A DNA stretch of 64,000 nt from Arthrobotrys musiformis (Eukaryota; Ascomycota; Orbiliomycetes; Orbiliales; Orbiliaceae): NCBI GenBank assembly GCA_036971715.1, contig JAVHJL010000008.1:2542001-2606000 (forward strand), given 5' to 3'. This document shows, piece after piece, positions 21,162-34,400 of the stretch (the first letter of the stretch is position 1; each line of letters starts with the position of its first letter). The translations under genes and the position numbers were made by a program. Below the pieces are notes generated by a model, which made no database searches, had not been told where the DNA came from, and was given only the letters and a program-made list of their open reading frames with translations.

Positions 21162-23548
21162 ATGGCAGAAGAACTATATGACGGTGCCGTCGGTATCGAT
21201 CTGGGTATGCTTATTTTTTCACCTTCATTTGTTTTTTCATCTTGATATCCTTCGAGTCTCATTGATTCGATTGTTGGTCGATATGGAATCTCTTGCTAAC
21301 ATGGTGCTCCTTCCTGCTTTATAGGTACTACCTACTCCTGTGTCGCCGTCTACGAGGGCAACGGTGTCGAAATCAGTTAGTTTTCCCGCCCACTAAGAAG
21401 GATCCTGACAGGACCTTCAATTCTGGATTGATGCCAGTGAACCTAACAACGATATCACTTTCGCAGTTGCCAACGAGCAGGGAAACCGTGTCACTCCTTC
21501 CTTCGTCGCCTTCACCAACGAAGAGCGATTGATCGGTGATGCCGCCAAGAATCAGGCTGCTTTGAACCCTCGAAACACTGTCTTCGATGCTAAGCGTTTG
21601 ATCGGTCGACGATTCGACGACCCAAGCGTCAAGAAGGATGTTCAGACCTGGCCTTTCAAGGTCATTGATAGAGAGGGAAACCCCTTCATTGAGGTGTGCA
21701 GATTTCATTCCCTTCTCTATTTGCCCCCCCCTGCATATTGAGAAAAAATTTTCATTGGCGATCGATCAAAGGCTAATTGCGGTTTTTGGGCGATGTATAG
21801 GTTGAGTACCTCAATGAGACCAAGACTTTCTCCCCACAGGAGATCTCGTCCATGGTCCTTGTCAAGATGAAGGAGATCGCTGAGGCCAAGTTGGCCAAGA
21901 AGGTTGAGAAGGCTGTCATTACCGTCCCAGCCTACTTCAACGACAACCAGAGACAGGCCACCAAGGATGCCGGTGCCATCGCTGGTTTGAACGTTCTCAG
22001 AATCATCAACGAGCCCACTGCCGCTGCTATCGCCTATGGTCTCGGTGCTGGTAAGAGCGACAAGGAGAGGAACGTCTTGATCTACGATCTTGGTGGTGGT
22101 ACTTTCGATGTTTCCCTCTTGAACATCCAGGGTGAGTATCCTCCAATTGTGACCCAAATGACTAAAAATGAATAGCCTGGGCTAATTGAATCGGTGCAGG
22201 TGGTGTTTTCACTGTCAAGGCTACCGCTGGTGACACCCACCTTGGTGGTCAGGATTTCGATACCGCCCTCTTGGACCACTTCAAGGCTGAGTTCAAGAAG
22301 AAGACCAAGATCGATATCAGCGACGACCCGCGTGCTCTCCGACGTCTTAGATCCGCTTGCGAACGTGCCAAGCGTACTCTTTCCAGCGTCACCAACACCA
22401 CCATTGAAATCGACAGCTTGTCCGGTGGTGAGGACTTCAACACCACCATCACTCGAGCTCGTTTCGAGGATATCAACGCTACCCTTTTCAAGAGCACAAT
22501 CGACCCTGTTGCTCAGGTTATGAAGGATGCTGCCCTCGATAAGGCCCAGGTTGACGAAGTTGTGCTCGTTGGTGGTTCCACCCGTATCCCCAAGGTCCAG
22601 AAGCTCCTCAGCGACTTCTTCGATGGAAAGAAGTTGGAGAAGGTATTAGAATCCACAAAAAAAAACATCGAGATTTTGATCTATATGTGCTAATACGAAA
22701 AAAATAGAGCATCAACCCCGACGAGGCTGTCGCCCACGGTGCCGCCGTCCAGGCCGGTATCCTCTCCGGAAAGGCTACCTCCGAGGAGACTGCCGACCTC
22801 CTCTTGTTGGATGTCGTCCCACTCTCCCTCGGTGTCGCCATGGAGGGCAACATCTTCGCTCCAGTTGTCCCACGTGGTCAGACCGTCCCAACCATCAAGA
22901 AGCGTACCTTCACCACCGTTGCCGACAACCAGACCACCGTCCAGTTCCCCGTCTACCAGGGTGAGCGTGTCAACTGCGAGGACAACACCTCCCTCGGAGA
23001 GTTCACATTGGCTCCTATCCCACCCATGAAGGCCGGAGAAGCCGTCCTCGAGGTCATCTTCGAGGTCGATGTCAACGGTATCCTCAAGGTTACCGCCTCT
23101 GAGAAGTCCACAGGTCGCAGTGCTAACATCACCATCTCTAACGCTGTTGGCAAGCTCAGCACTACCGAGATCGAGAAGATGATTGATGACGCCGAGAAGT
23201 TCAAGAACTCCGACAGCGAGTTCTCCAAGAAGTTCGAGGCCAGGCAACAATTGGAGGCTTATATCGCCAAGGTTGAGGAGATTGTTAGCGACGCAGCGAT
23301 CACCGGCAGAATCAAGAAGGGACAACAGAACAAGCTTGAGGCCGAGTTGAGCGAAGCCATGGCTCAGTTGGAGGTCGAAGACGCCACCGCTGAGGACTTG
23401 AAGAAGAGAGAGACCGCACTCAGAAGATTGCTTACCAAGGGTATGTACTCCCACTAAAATTCGAACGCTCACGCGAATACCTTTTCAGCGTATGGATAAA
23501 AATGCTAACTTTTTGTTTCTCCTTACTACAGCTATGGCCACCCGTTAA
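21162..23548 (+). CDS. SSB1: Ribosome-associated cytosolic Hsp70 (SSB type)
   Basis: Seven exons, join(21162..21204,21325..21375,21467..21693,21801..22131,22200..22642,22708..23440,23532..23548), 614 aa; yeast Ssb1 is 613. Every intron has GT-AG ends and a consistent phase. Signatures: GIDLGTTYSCVAVYE near residue 11, VLIYDLGGGTFDVSLL, and VVLVGGSTRIPKVQ in the ATPase domain. The peptide-binding domain starts at LLLLDVVPLSLGVAMEG. The protein ends KAMATR and lacks the EEVD tail of SSA-type Hsp70s, which with the length identifies the SSB class. SSB works with the RAC co-chaperone at the ribosomal exit tunnel to fold nascent chains. The last coding exon is only 17 bases. The pyrimidine-rich leader and strongly biased codons (many C-ending) fit very high expression. 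Confidence 0.95.
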
Positions 23549-24244
23549 GTTGCTATAGATTCCAATGCCATTACCGCTTGCAACGAGAAGAGTTTCTTCT
23601 TACCTCCATACAGAATATATTTTTAAATTTTGTGTGAAGGGGCGGTCAGGAAGAGAAGAAAGAGGGTGATAGAAGAGGAGAGAAGGCGAATTGTGTGTAA
23701 TATGAGAGACGACCGAAAAGTTTTCTCGTTTTTTGTGTTCATTTTTACTCCATTTTCATTTTTTTGATAACTGCTGCTGGTGCTGTGGGTTTTTCCTAAC
23801 GTTTCGTGTCATGGCTACTTCACGTGGGAGAACTTGATTCTTTTATATTTATATCTCTCTTCCTTTTGTATAAACTTTTTCTTCTCCTTCTTCTTCTTCC
23901 TGTTCCTTTTTTTAAACAAGAAGATTGTATGCATGAAAGACTGGCTGACTGACCGACTATTCATTACCATCACCATCATTATCTCTCTCTCTGTGTGTGT
24001 GTCCTCATATATATCTAAACGCCGGGTGATGTTGCTATATATTATAGTTATCGACACCGTAAGCTTATATATAATTATGGTATTGATGTGTATGATGGAG
24101 GGGAATGAGAGGAGGAATTCAGCCACGATGTGAGCGTTTTCGACCTAGCTGATTCTGTGGATGCAATCTGACCTCGTGGGCTGTACAGGCCGTCCCAAAA
24201 CAGCAGTGCGATTCGAGACCGGGAAAGCTAAAGCACTCTTGAAC

Positions 24245-24268
24245 TATAACCATAACCATAACCATAAC
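24245..24268. repeat. CCATAA hexamer microsatellite
   Basis: Three to four tandem ATAACC units. The unit is not the TTAGGG telomere repeat, so this is probably an ordinary microsatellite. Confidence 0.75.
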
Positions 24269-24523
24269 TTTAAAAACAATAGCCAAAACCAAAAAAAAAG
24301 TGGACAGACTTTTGAGACCGAGTGGAAGGGCCGGTCTAGCTAGTCCAGGCGGCTTCCGTCAGTTACTTTTGTTCGTCCGATGTTTTTTTTGGCGGTGTAG
24401 ATGGTGTTTTTATATAAGAGAATGATCGGGACATGTGGTTTGGATGTGTGTGCCTTTTAATCTGCGTCGGTAGTTGGCGGTCCATCACAAGCGAATGAAG
24501 CAAGCATCATCAACTCGCAATTG

Positions 24524-24578
24524 CATCAACCATCAACCATCAACCATCATCGTCATCATTATCATAATCATCATCAAC
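24524..24578. repeat. CAACCAT/CATCAT microsatellite
   Basis: Repeated ATCAACC units grading into CATCAT/CATCGT units, ~1 kb upstream of the DUF726 start. Confidence 0.8.
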
Positions 24579-24610
24579 TAGCTTCATTGCACCCTCCTCT
24601 GGTACTATCT

Positions 24611-24626
24611 TGTCTCGTAAACCAGA
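24611..24626 (+). promoter_or_regulatory. Recurrent TCTCGTAAACCA word, DUF726 upstream copy
   Basis: Exact 16-base match to 5760-5775, about 1 kb upstream of the DUF726 ATG. It would fall in the promoter if the leader is long. Function inferred only from recurrence. Confidence 0.3.
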
Positions 24627-25608
24627 TCAGTCTCGTATATCGTATAAATCTGAACTACACAGGCTTCGTCAGCTTAACCTTCAGCTTCATTTCCTTTTCT
24701 CTCCCTCTGCTGCTAGCTTAGCTTTCTCTCCCTTGGCCTCGAGTTGGATATCAGCAGCGGCCCCGCCAAGACGTTTTTTTGGTGGACGGACCGGGGTCAG
24801 CTTTGAAACCGTTGACAACCTCAACCTCATTGCATTGCATTTCTATTTATTTGCGTTTGATTTGCATATTTGCATTCCTTGCGACTCGGTTCAATCGACC
24901 GGTATTACCTAAGATTGCTCTCCCTCTGTTCCTGCCAGTCTATACTTATACAGACACCTCTGTATACTTCGCTACCGTCCCTTTTTTCTTATTACCACTC
25001 CTCTTCAGCGAGTTCTTTTTTGATTTGATATTTGCGAGGAGCGGTTTTCCCATATATCGTGTTTTTTTTTGTTGGTTTGGTTTGGTTTGGACGAAGAACT
25101 TGAAACGTTTACGTACACACACCTACAACCCCGAACGATTCCGCGACACACCCCAAATCACTGCCACCAATCCACTCCGACGGGTCCTGCCCTGTAAGAT
25201 CAAGAAGCGGGAAAGAATAAGGACACGAGCTCGATCGGACGGGACTCGTGGACCACGGAACAAGCGTCAAATCTGGATTCACTGCCCTTGTGCTCCCACT
25301 TCTCTCTCCTTCCTTTCTCTTCCAACGACCCTCGGAACCCTGGGAGCTAGCTTACCTTACCTTCGAGTTTCGGAGATCACAACATATTACATATTACCAT
25401 ACCATACCATAGCACCGAGCACCCGGACCCGGCCTTTCAAACCACGCCCCCAACAACAGACGGGCGAGAAAAGCCGTATTCGAACTCAGACACCCCTGGT
25501 TGAGGTGGTACCAGCCAGCTGCCGCCACTGTTCGCTGCGAAGGGGAGGGGGCAGAACGAAAACCTGGCCCTTTTGCCCTTTTCGGCCGAATAGCGGTACT
25601 ACGGTACG

Positions 25609-28600
25609 ATGTCTGGGCAGCAGCAGTTAGATTCCGCTGCTGCTGCTGCTACGACTACCGACGATGGATCTACGGTGTTGAGTGGTGTCGGTGAGGTGGG
25701 AGGAAATGCTGCTACTGCTGTTCATCCGTCGATACCTATGCCCACATCCACGTCCACGCCCACGCCGGTTCCTGCACAACCCTCGAAAGCAGCAGAAGAG
25801 GAAGAGTTGGACGACTTTGGATTGCCTGTTTTCAAACCGGTTATTTCGATACACGTCGATAGTTCGGACGACGAAGATGATGATGTGATAGGCGGCAGGA
25901 AAGACGCTGATGATGTTAGCTCTAGGACGACGGGGAGTCCTGTTCGAGAGGATGATGATGTAGAAGAGACTACAGTTGGGGAGAAGATGTTGGCTGGAGT
26001 CGTCGGGGTCGCTACTGTTGCTACTATTGCTCCTCCTATGGTGGTGGTGGATGCTCTTGGTGCGGGGAAGAAGGAGGGTGATAAAGCGGGGGAAGCTCCT
26101 GTTACAGCACATCCGAAGTCGATAGAAACGCCTGCTATACTCAAGGATACACAAGAAGCTCCAGGCAAGCCCGATGAGGTGTCAAAACCTGCCACAATAG
26201 CCGCAGAAACACCAGAAGACGTCCTGCCAGTACCAGAACCACCGAAGGAAAGCAAGGCAGCTTCACCGCAAGCTCTAGAGAAAATCGAGACCACAATACC
26301 TACAAAGGAGACTAATCTTGTAAACCAAAAGGAGCCTCCATCTTCTACATCGCCACTAAATAAGGAGGAACAGCCCGAACCCCTCACTGACATCAATGAT
26401 CGAGCCACACCCATCAGCCCGACATCAGCTTCCCTTCAGCATAACCGAAATGCATCGAAAACCGCGATCAATCCTTCATCCCTCCTCTCCCCGGCGCCAG
26501 ATACTCTACCTCAAGCTACAAAAAAGGACCAAAAGGAGCCCGAACAACCCGCCGTACCTACGATATCTTCCTGGTCCCACCAACAATCCGCCCCAACGGA
26601 GTCCAAGGATGACAAGGGCATCTCGTCCCGTCGATCATCTGGTGAATGGCAGGAGATGCCATCTTACGCCCCATACGATATCTACAACGATGACGGGAAA
26701 TTAATAGCCCAAGAACACCACTTCTCGGACGACGAGAACGAGAAGGCCGAAGAAGATGCTGTAGGTGGTGCTTCGAAGGGTTATACCCGTGTGCAAATGG
26801 ATGAGGATGCGCAGTCTGCCACTTCGATGGATGATAATACCGGTTATCTATTTAAGGGGGACGAAGATCCAGATGCGGAGAGAAACCCATTGTCACAAAT
26901 GGAAACTACGAAAGACTTATTGACCGAGGGACAGAGGATTGCATATGTGGGGTTGTGTAAGCTGTGTATGGTCGATATGAGGATGGAACTTGAAAAGTTC
27001 GTCGAGGTGAAGAAGAGTTGGGTCAAGAAAGGAGTGGGGATCGGGAGGGAGCATATGAAGATGTGGAGTCAAATTGTGATGGTGAGGCTGTATAAGCATA
27101 TGGATATTAGTCCTGATGGTGAGGCGTTCCGCATTTCCATAGACCGTTACTCTTCTGGGTTTCTCACTGATGTATTTTTGGTAGAACAAATCATGATCGA
27201 ACAGCTTTCGGAGCATGGTGTTGTCGCATCAGATCTTACGCCGACATTGATGAAAAACGCACGAGTAAAGAACCCCATGGCCGCCGAGGAACTAAGATCA
27301 CCGCGAGACTCGATGTCTGTTTCCCAATCCTCGGACCTAAAAAGATCATCTACAGGCTCGACACCGAGCACGACTAGGAAAGGCTCGCTAGACCACCGTG
27401 AGTCCGGTGATGGGTACGCATACGGTCAACCGGGCCCCCCGGCCTACGAAGAACACATGAACGACGAGCTACCCGCGGTTAGAACCCCGAATCAGTTGCC
27501 GGATTCGAAAACTTTAGATATCGATATCAGGTGGACGGTGCTTTGCGATCTCTTCCTGGTGTTGATCTCAGATAGTATCTACGACGCCCGGTCTAGAGTT
27601 CTACTAGAACTTGTGGGGAAGCACCTTAGTATATCCTGGATCGATATCTGTAAGTTTGAGAAGAAGGTTACGGATGCGTTGGAAATGCAGGAGAGCGCTG
27701 CGCAGGATTGGAAGGAGTCTGGTATCGTTGAAGATCGAGCCAAACGGGCGAGGCATAAACGATATGCCATGATGGGACTTGCGACGCTAGGCGGTGGGTT
27801 GGTCATTGGGTTATCTGCTGGGTTGCTGGCACCTGTTATTGGTGCTGGTCTCGCAGCTGGGTTTACAACTATTGGTATTACGACTACTGGTGCCTTTTTG
27901 GGGGGTACTGGTGGCGCAGCGTTGATTACGACCACGGCTGCCGTGTCAGGTAGTGCAATAGCGGGGAAAGCTGCGGGCAGGAGGACGCAGAGCGTTTCGG
28001 TGTTTGAGTTTAGGCCGTTGTATAACAGTAAGAGGGTTAATCTTATCGTGACGATTAGCGGGTGGATGAATGGCAAAGAGGACGATGTGAGATTGCCGTT
28101 TTCGACGGTGGACCCGATCATGGGGGATATTTACAGTGTGTTGTGGGAACCGGAAATGATGCAGAGTATGGGTCAGACTATCAACATTCTAGCTACAGAG
28201 GTATATCGCTCTCCCTTCTTCCTTTTTTTAATGCGAATTTGTGGGAAGGTTTGGCTAACTTGATGATGGGGAATAGGTTCTTACGCAGTCACTGCAGCAG
28301 GTGCTCGGTAACACGGTCCTGATGGCGTTGATGGCTTCTCTCCAGGTGCCATTGATTCTGACAAAGCTATCGTATTTGCTTGATAACCCTTGGAACGTCT
28401 CCCTCGACAGAGCGTGGGCTTCGGGGCTCATCCTGGCGGATACGCTGATCCACAGGAATCTTGGTGTCCGACCGATCACGCTTGTGGGCTTCTCGCTAGG
28501 CGCGAGGGTGATATTCTCGTGTTTAATGGAGCTTGCGAGAAGAAACGCGCACGGACTGGTGCAGAACGTGTATATGTTTGGAAGCCCGGTGGTTATGAAT

Positions 28601-30274
28601 CATGATGAGTATATGGCTATCAGCGGGGTTGTGAGGGGACGGTTTGTGAATGGGTATTGTACTAACGATTGGATTTTGGGTATGTTACCTTTTCTTCACC
28701 CTTATTTTGGTGGGATAATCGGGGGCGCTAATTAGATTTGATGGGATTTAGGATACCTTTTCCGCGCTACGTCCGGTGGCCTTGGAAGGGTGGCTGGGTT
28801 GGCGCCCATAGAGGGTATACCCGGCATCGAGAATCTGGATTGTACGGAATACGTGGTGGGACACATGGCCTACCGAACAGCGATCCCGAAGCTACTAAAA
28901 CGGCTCGATTGGGAGATGTTATCAGAAGAATTTACAGAAATCGAAGAAGCCGATCCCGATCAACTGAGAGAAAGACAGACCGAGCTGATCAGTGAGATCG
29001 AAGCCGCTAGAAAGGAACTAGAAAAGGAGCCGTCGAAGAGGAAGTGGGGCCTCTTTGGGAAGAATAAAGATGTGGCGAAGAAGGCTGAATGGGAGGTTTA
29101 TAGTGAAGAAAAGGGGAAGAATGGGGATGGAAGTGCTGCGGGAGATGTGCTGAGGGATGGAGAGGGGTTGGATGATAGAGACAACGTGCTTTTTGACGTT
29201 GAGGCTATCAGGAGGGAGTTGGCGTTGCAGGAGGTGGAGGACAGAGAGAAAGCGAAGGAGGAGAAGGAGAAGGCTAGCTATAATACCTATGGAACACCGA
29301 AGATTGGTGGTGGACAGGCCGTGGGGTCCCCGGCGATGACGTATGATTCTATGGCCGATTCGATCAATGTCGTCAAATCACGGCCGGGGACAGCGAAGGG
29401 CATCGCTGCTGCGGGGCCGACGCCAAAGGGGAGCCCGGCGGGGACGACGAGGGGTTCTAGAACTTTTAGTTTCGGGATCTTTGGACGGAAGGGGAGTGAG
29501 GACAAAAGCCGCGAAGCCTCGCGGAATTCTTCGCATGTGGATTTGAGCAGTACTGCTAACTCTGGTACTACTACTGCGACGGGATTTGGGAGTTATAATG
29601 CACCGATTTCTGGTGTTACGCCTGGATCTTCACCGGAACTTACGAGAAGTAGTTTACAGAAGAAGAGGGACAAGAGGGGTAGTTCGGGGAGCTTAGAACC
29701 TCGAAGTCCCTGGGCCGGATACAGTATCGAAGATGAGTTCGGACACCAGGAAGAAGGGAAGATTCAGTTGACTTTTGAGGATGAAGGTTCGTCGCCGCCT
29801 TTGCCGCCTTCCGTTCCCAAGCAGGGTGGGAGTGGGGGTAGGAGGGCGGTTAGTTATTGGGGACAGACGAGCTCTAATTCTGGGGTCGGGTTGGGGGTTA
29901 GAGGGACTTCACCTGGGTATGGGGGAAGTGGAGGTAGCAGTCCTAGAGTTTCGTATGATGGACGTGCATCTGGCAATGATTGGGGTGGGGAAAGAGGAGG
30001 GGCGTTACCAGTGTTAAACAAAGCTAGTGCTGGAGTGCCGGCTAGGAAGAGCAGTTTGGGGTATTATGCCGCGCCGGGGTATCAGAGGAATGGAAGCGAG
30101 TGGGGGAATAGTACGCAGGGGAGTGTGGGAAGCGGACACGGATTGCTTGGAGGCGGTGGGGGTAGTGTGAGGGGACGGTCTACGGGGAGGGAGAAGCCGG
30201 CGAGTAACCCGTGGATGGAGGAAGAAGAAGAGGAGTTTGGGAAAGAGAAAGAGATGACTCTGAGCTTTGAGTGA
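25609..30274 (+). CDS. DUF726/TMCO4-family alpha/beta-hydrolase membrane protein (Mil1-like)
   Basis: Three exons, join(25609..28200,28277..28679,28752..30274), 1505 aa. Residues 1-450 are low-complexity, Thr/Pro/Glu-rich and disordered. A folded part starts near GQRIAYVGLCKLCM. Residues ~720-785 form two or three Gly/Ala-rich hydrophobic segments (MMGLATLGGGLVIG...). The hydrolase part follows: TISGWMNGKED, then LVGFSLGARVIF with a nucleophile elbow GFSLG at ~935-939, then VYMFGSPVV and the spliced GYLFRATSGGLGRVAG, and IENLDCTEYVVGHMAY. This order is typical of the DUF726 family (human TMCO4, yeast Mil1/YFL034W). Yeast Mil1 binds the AP-1 mu subunit Apm2; a lipase-type activity is predicted but not shown. 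The tail beyond ~1150 is Ser/Gly-rich with an acidic end. Splice junctions restore conserved sequence, so the model is strong. Confidence 0.9.
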
Positions 30275-30793
30275 TGATGATTTTTCTTTTAGTATTTGGG
30301 GTTACTACCTACACTTTGCTGTATATTTTGGATGCGCGGTGACATCGTTACCATGTTACTGACATGGCGCTTGTCGATGGATGGGCGCGTGAGAGGATCA
30401 GGCTAGTGTTCGAAGCGGCCTATTTGCGTTTACTATCCACATCTTGTTTCCTTGGCCTCTTTCCGTTTTGTCTTTTTTGGCGTCCTAGAAAGCGGACTTC
30501 GTTTGATTTGCGATTCTGTAGCTGTCACGATAGCTAGCTGGGTGGCTTGCCCTCCATTACCTGCCTCTTTCTCGGTCCCTCTTTGTAACTATCGTCTACC
30601 AGAGAGCTTATATGTCGATATATCCGCAGAGTGTTGCAGGCGTGATCTTCCGAAGTCGATCGATTGAGCTTAATATGACATCGTATTTGGTCTTGATTCA
30701 GCATCGTCACAGCGCAGTACACTAAACTATAGAGGTTGCTAGTATAATACACCTATAACCCACGGCAGGTGAAGAGATATATATTTAGCAGCC
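30275..30793. other. DUF726 3' region
   Basis: 520 bases; short frames only. It probably contains the 3' untranslated region of the hydrolase gene and the upstream region of whatever starts at 30794. Confidence 0.5.
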
Positions 30794-31133
30794 ATGGCGT
30801 ACAACCTCATCTTTCCTCCCAACACCGACGACGACGTCGACAACAACGACATCATCAACACCAATTCGGCCAACTGCAACCGCGAGGCCAAAGATCCATC
30901 TGCATTGGTAAGTACCTAATTACCTAATCTCCAGCTCTGCGGTTCTGCAACTGCCTTCATATGATCATGATAAGCTGTTGGTCGCATTGCAAGCTGCATG
31001 TAATCGCCCCCGGCGTGATGCCGAAGACGGCTGGTGGAACCGACAGCTGGCTAGCTCGCTGTCCCAAATTGGGCCAGCTTTGGGTGTGCTACCCCACAGT
31101 TCACCTCGATCGCCTGCATGCCTGTCCGTTTGA
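30794..31133 (+). CDS. Possible small two-exon protein
   Basis: An ATG in strong fungal context (GCAGCCATGGCG) opens a 38-codon Asn/Asp-rich exon, MAYNLIFPPNTDDDVD..., ending exactly at a canonical GTAAGT donor (30908). An AAG acceptor at 30974 would continue in frame for 52 codons (LLVALQAACNRPRR...) to a TGA, giving join(30794..30907,30975..31133), 90 aa. The intron would be 67 bases. I recognise no family. It could instead be a 5' leader exon or upstream reading frame of the alpha-mannosidase gene 360 bases downstream, or simply non-coding. Confidence 0.3.
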
Positions 31134-31490
31134 GCACCGAGCAGGGGCCTTTCCTTCCCTTCAACGTTGGCGCCCGGCCTGATATCATACCCCTCCGTTA
31201 CATGCTGCTTGGCCGGGAGATTTAAATTGCCCTGCTATCTTTCCCCCGCAATTCATATTTAATTCGCCTTACTCCGACAACCTCTCCTCCTCCTCCTGAC
31301 CTCTTTTTGTGCTCTTCTATCCCTTTCTTTTTGGATTGCGGACGGGTGTATAATATAATTCGTATATTCCCTATACTTCTCTCGGATTGGTTCTCCAATT
31401 GCTGATTACCTACACAACTTTTTCTTTTTGAAAATCAAAAAGGAACCCCAGAAATCATCCAAGCTGGCTAATAACAGCTGCTGTGGCGGA
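31134..31490 (+). promoter_or_regulatory. Probable alpha-mannosidase promoter/leader
   Basis: AT- and CT-rich sequence with a TTTAAAT box near 31221 and a TATAATATAATT tract near 31349, followed by T-rich leader sequence before the GH38 start. No coding potential noted. Confidence 0.4.
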
Positions 31491-34400
31491 ATGGGCGGAG
31501 AAACGAGAGCCATGAGCGGTTCTAGCTACCCTGTGCTGGCCACCCAGCCCAAGGGACAGCAGATCCGGGACATCTACCGTGACCGATTGCGACAATTTAC
31601 CAGCGGTGGACAGTACCAGGGCCAGAGCCTTCCTGAGTATGTACCTATCCCTTCTTATCCGGGGTGGTCATTAGGGTTGTTCAATGGTTAAGAGGAGTTA
31701 CTGACTAGTTGGGTGTGGTTTCGTATAGCATGTACGATGCAGACCGTGAGGATGGCCACGATTACGTCCAGTTGGAAGTCTGGTCCGCGCCAAATATGGA
31801 CCGACCGACGTTCAAAGAGGCCACCAGCGCCAAGTACCGCCCGGGCAAGAAAGGCGAATGGTTCGGTCCCTCGTGGTCCACCCACTGGTTCCGTATCCAC
31901 ATCACCGTCCCAAATCGTATGAAAGATAAGGAAAGCATTGAATTCCGCTGGGACGCCGATTGCGAGTCCATGGTGTGGTCCGCGGACGGTGTTCCACTTC
32001 AGGGACTTACCGGCAGCGGCGAACGTACCAAATGGCTTATCCCCAAGGATTGGGCCGATGGCCAAAAACACCTGTTCTATATCGAATTGGCGTGTAACAA
32101 GATGTTTGGAAATACTAATGGTATCCAACCACCGAACATGCACGCGTACTTCCACCTCCATGAGGCGGATATCGTCGTCCCCAACACGGAGGCACTTGCG
32201 TTGTACTATGACTTCTGGATGATCGGGGATGCAGCTAGGGAGTTCCCCGATGGATCCCCGGAAGCTCATGAGGCGTTGCAGGTTGCCAATAGGATTATGA
32301 ATTGCTTTGTTCCTGGGGATCAGAGCAGTATTACTAAGGGACGAGAGATCGCATCGGAGTATTTGGGAACTCTGAGGGATTCGCATAAGGTTTACGAGAG
32401 TGATAAGAAGCCTGTCGTCTTTGCAACGGGGCATTGTCATATCGATACCTGCTGGTTGTGGCCGTGGGATGAGACGAAGAGAAAGGTGGCGAGAAGCTGG
32501 AGTAGTCAGGTTGAGTTGATGGAGAGGTATCCGGAGCATAGATTCACTTGCAGTCAGGCGCAGCAATACAAATGGCTGGAGCAGTACTATCCACCATTGT
32601 ACCAGAAGGTTAAAGAGAAGGTTAAGAGCGGACAGTTCCATCCGATCGGTGGTAGCTGGGTCGAGCACGATACCAACATGCCGAGCGGAGAAAGCTTGGT
32701 TAGACAATTCTTGCTCGGACAGCGGTTCTTCGAAAGCCACTTTGGCAGCCGATGCGAGACCTTTTGGTTACCCGATACCTTCGGATACTCTGCTCAGATC
32801 CCTCAGCTTTGTAGGTTGGCGGGCATGAGCAGGTTCTTTACACAAAAGTTGAGCTGGAATAATATCAATGAGTTCCCGCATACTACCTTCAATTGGGTCT
32901 CCCTGGACGGGACGCAGGTTCTGTGCCATATGCCCCCCAGTGAGACCTATACCGCCGACGCACACTTTGGAGATGTGAAGAGGAGTATGTCGCAGCATAA
33001 GAGTTTGGATCAGGATAGTACTAGTTTGCTGGTATTCGGGAAGGGTGATGGTGGTGGTGGGCCGACGGCGGAGATGTTGGAGAAGTTGAGGAGGTTGAGA
33101 GGGATGTCTGATACCAGTATGTCCTCCCCCTTCAGTCCCTCCGTAGATAGGGGGGTAAATTGGAGTTGCTAACCTTTGGTTGCGATAGTTGGACTGCTTC
33201 CACGTGTTCAAATGGGTGGCTCGGTCGATGATTTCTTTAGGGCTCTCGAAAAGAGGGTTTCTGAGGGTACTAACTTTGTTACCTGGTACGGCGAACTCTA
33301 CTTTGAGCTCCACCGTGGTACATACACTACGCAATCGAAGACAAAGTGGCATGTTCGTAAGGGTGAGTTCTTACTCCACGATATTGAGTACATCGCCACC
33401 CACGCCAGTCTTGCGAATTCGAGCTACAAGTACCCGAAGAAAGAGATCGATGATCTGTGGGAGAACATGTGTCTTTCCCATTTCCATGATTGCTTGCCCG
33501 GTAGCTCCATCGAGATGGTTTACCAGGATGCGGACAAGATGTTTGATATCTTCTTCGATAAGGGTCACAAGCTGCTTAAAGACGCTCTTGGAGCCTTGGG
33601 CGTCTTGCAAACCAAGGAAGACGGATATCAACCCGTCTCCATCAATACCCACGGATGGGAGCGTGGTGAAGTTGCCACTGTTGGTGAGAAGTTGACTTTT
33701 GTCCAACACGATGGATTCGGCGTTGGCAAGGTCATCGCGAACGAGGAACCAGGCGTCTCTGTTAAAGAAGTCGAAGCCGGAGTGTTCGAGATGAAGAATG
33801 CGAGGTTTACGATTAAGGTTGAGAAGGGGTTGATTACTAGTCTCGTTGACACGAAGGTTGGGAGGGAGTTGATCCCTGCTGGTAGGAAGGCGAATCAGTA
33901 TGTTATTTTTGATGATAAGCCGTTGTACTGGCAGGCTTGGGATGTAAGCTTCCTCCCTCTCTGATTTAATGCCTTTCTCAAGCTATTGAGGAGATGTGGC
34001 TTACGCGGGTGGTATATCTAGGTCGAAGTCTACCATCTCGATCAACGCAGGGAGCTCGAGCCGGGTAAAGTATCGATCGTGAGGGCTGATTCGAATAGAG
34101 CTTCCCTGCTCATTGAAACTAAGATTAGCGATGTCAGTTGGATCAAGTCTACTCTTTCTCTTGACGCAGATATCCTTACGAATGCCGGCGTCGAGGATGC
34201 GCTGAGCTTGATTAAGGTTGAGTGTGAGGTTGAGTGGCATGAGACTATGAAGTTCTTGAAGGTTGAGTTCCCGGTTGATATTAAAAATACTGAGGTAAGA
34301 AGCTCTATTTTACTTTCTATTGGATAAACTACGGATTTGCTAATTATAATTGATTATCATCAGGCATCCTACGAATGCCAGTATGGTATCGTCCGCCGCC

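Larger units (their letters stand above)
23549..25608. other. Hsp70 3' region and long leader of the DUF726 gene
   Basis: 2 kb without a supported gene. The first ~600 bases hold the AT-rich Hsp70 3' end. Bases ~24.3-25.6 kb look like promoter and long 5' leader (TATA-like TTTATATAAG near 24408, CT-rich tracts). Two microsatellites and one copy of the recurrent TCTCGTAAACCA word are present. Confidence 0.5.

Noticed and set aside
22690..23472. 260-codon minus-strand frame
   Set aside because: Antisense to the Hsp70 peptide-binding exon. Such Leu/Gly/Asp-rich antisense frames are a known artefact of biased Hsp70 codons.
25722..26414. 230-codon minus-strand Ser-rich frame
   Set aside because: Antisense to the disordered N-terminus of the DUF726 protein; composition mirrors the sense strand.
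31688..32740. 350-codon minus-strand frame
   Set aside because: It lies entirely antisense to the conserved GH38 catalytic exon; it is a codon-bias shadow.
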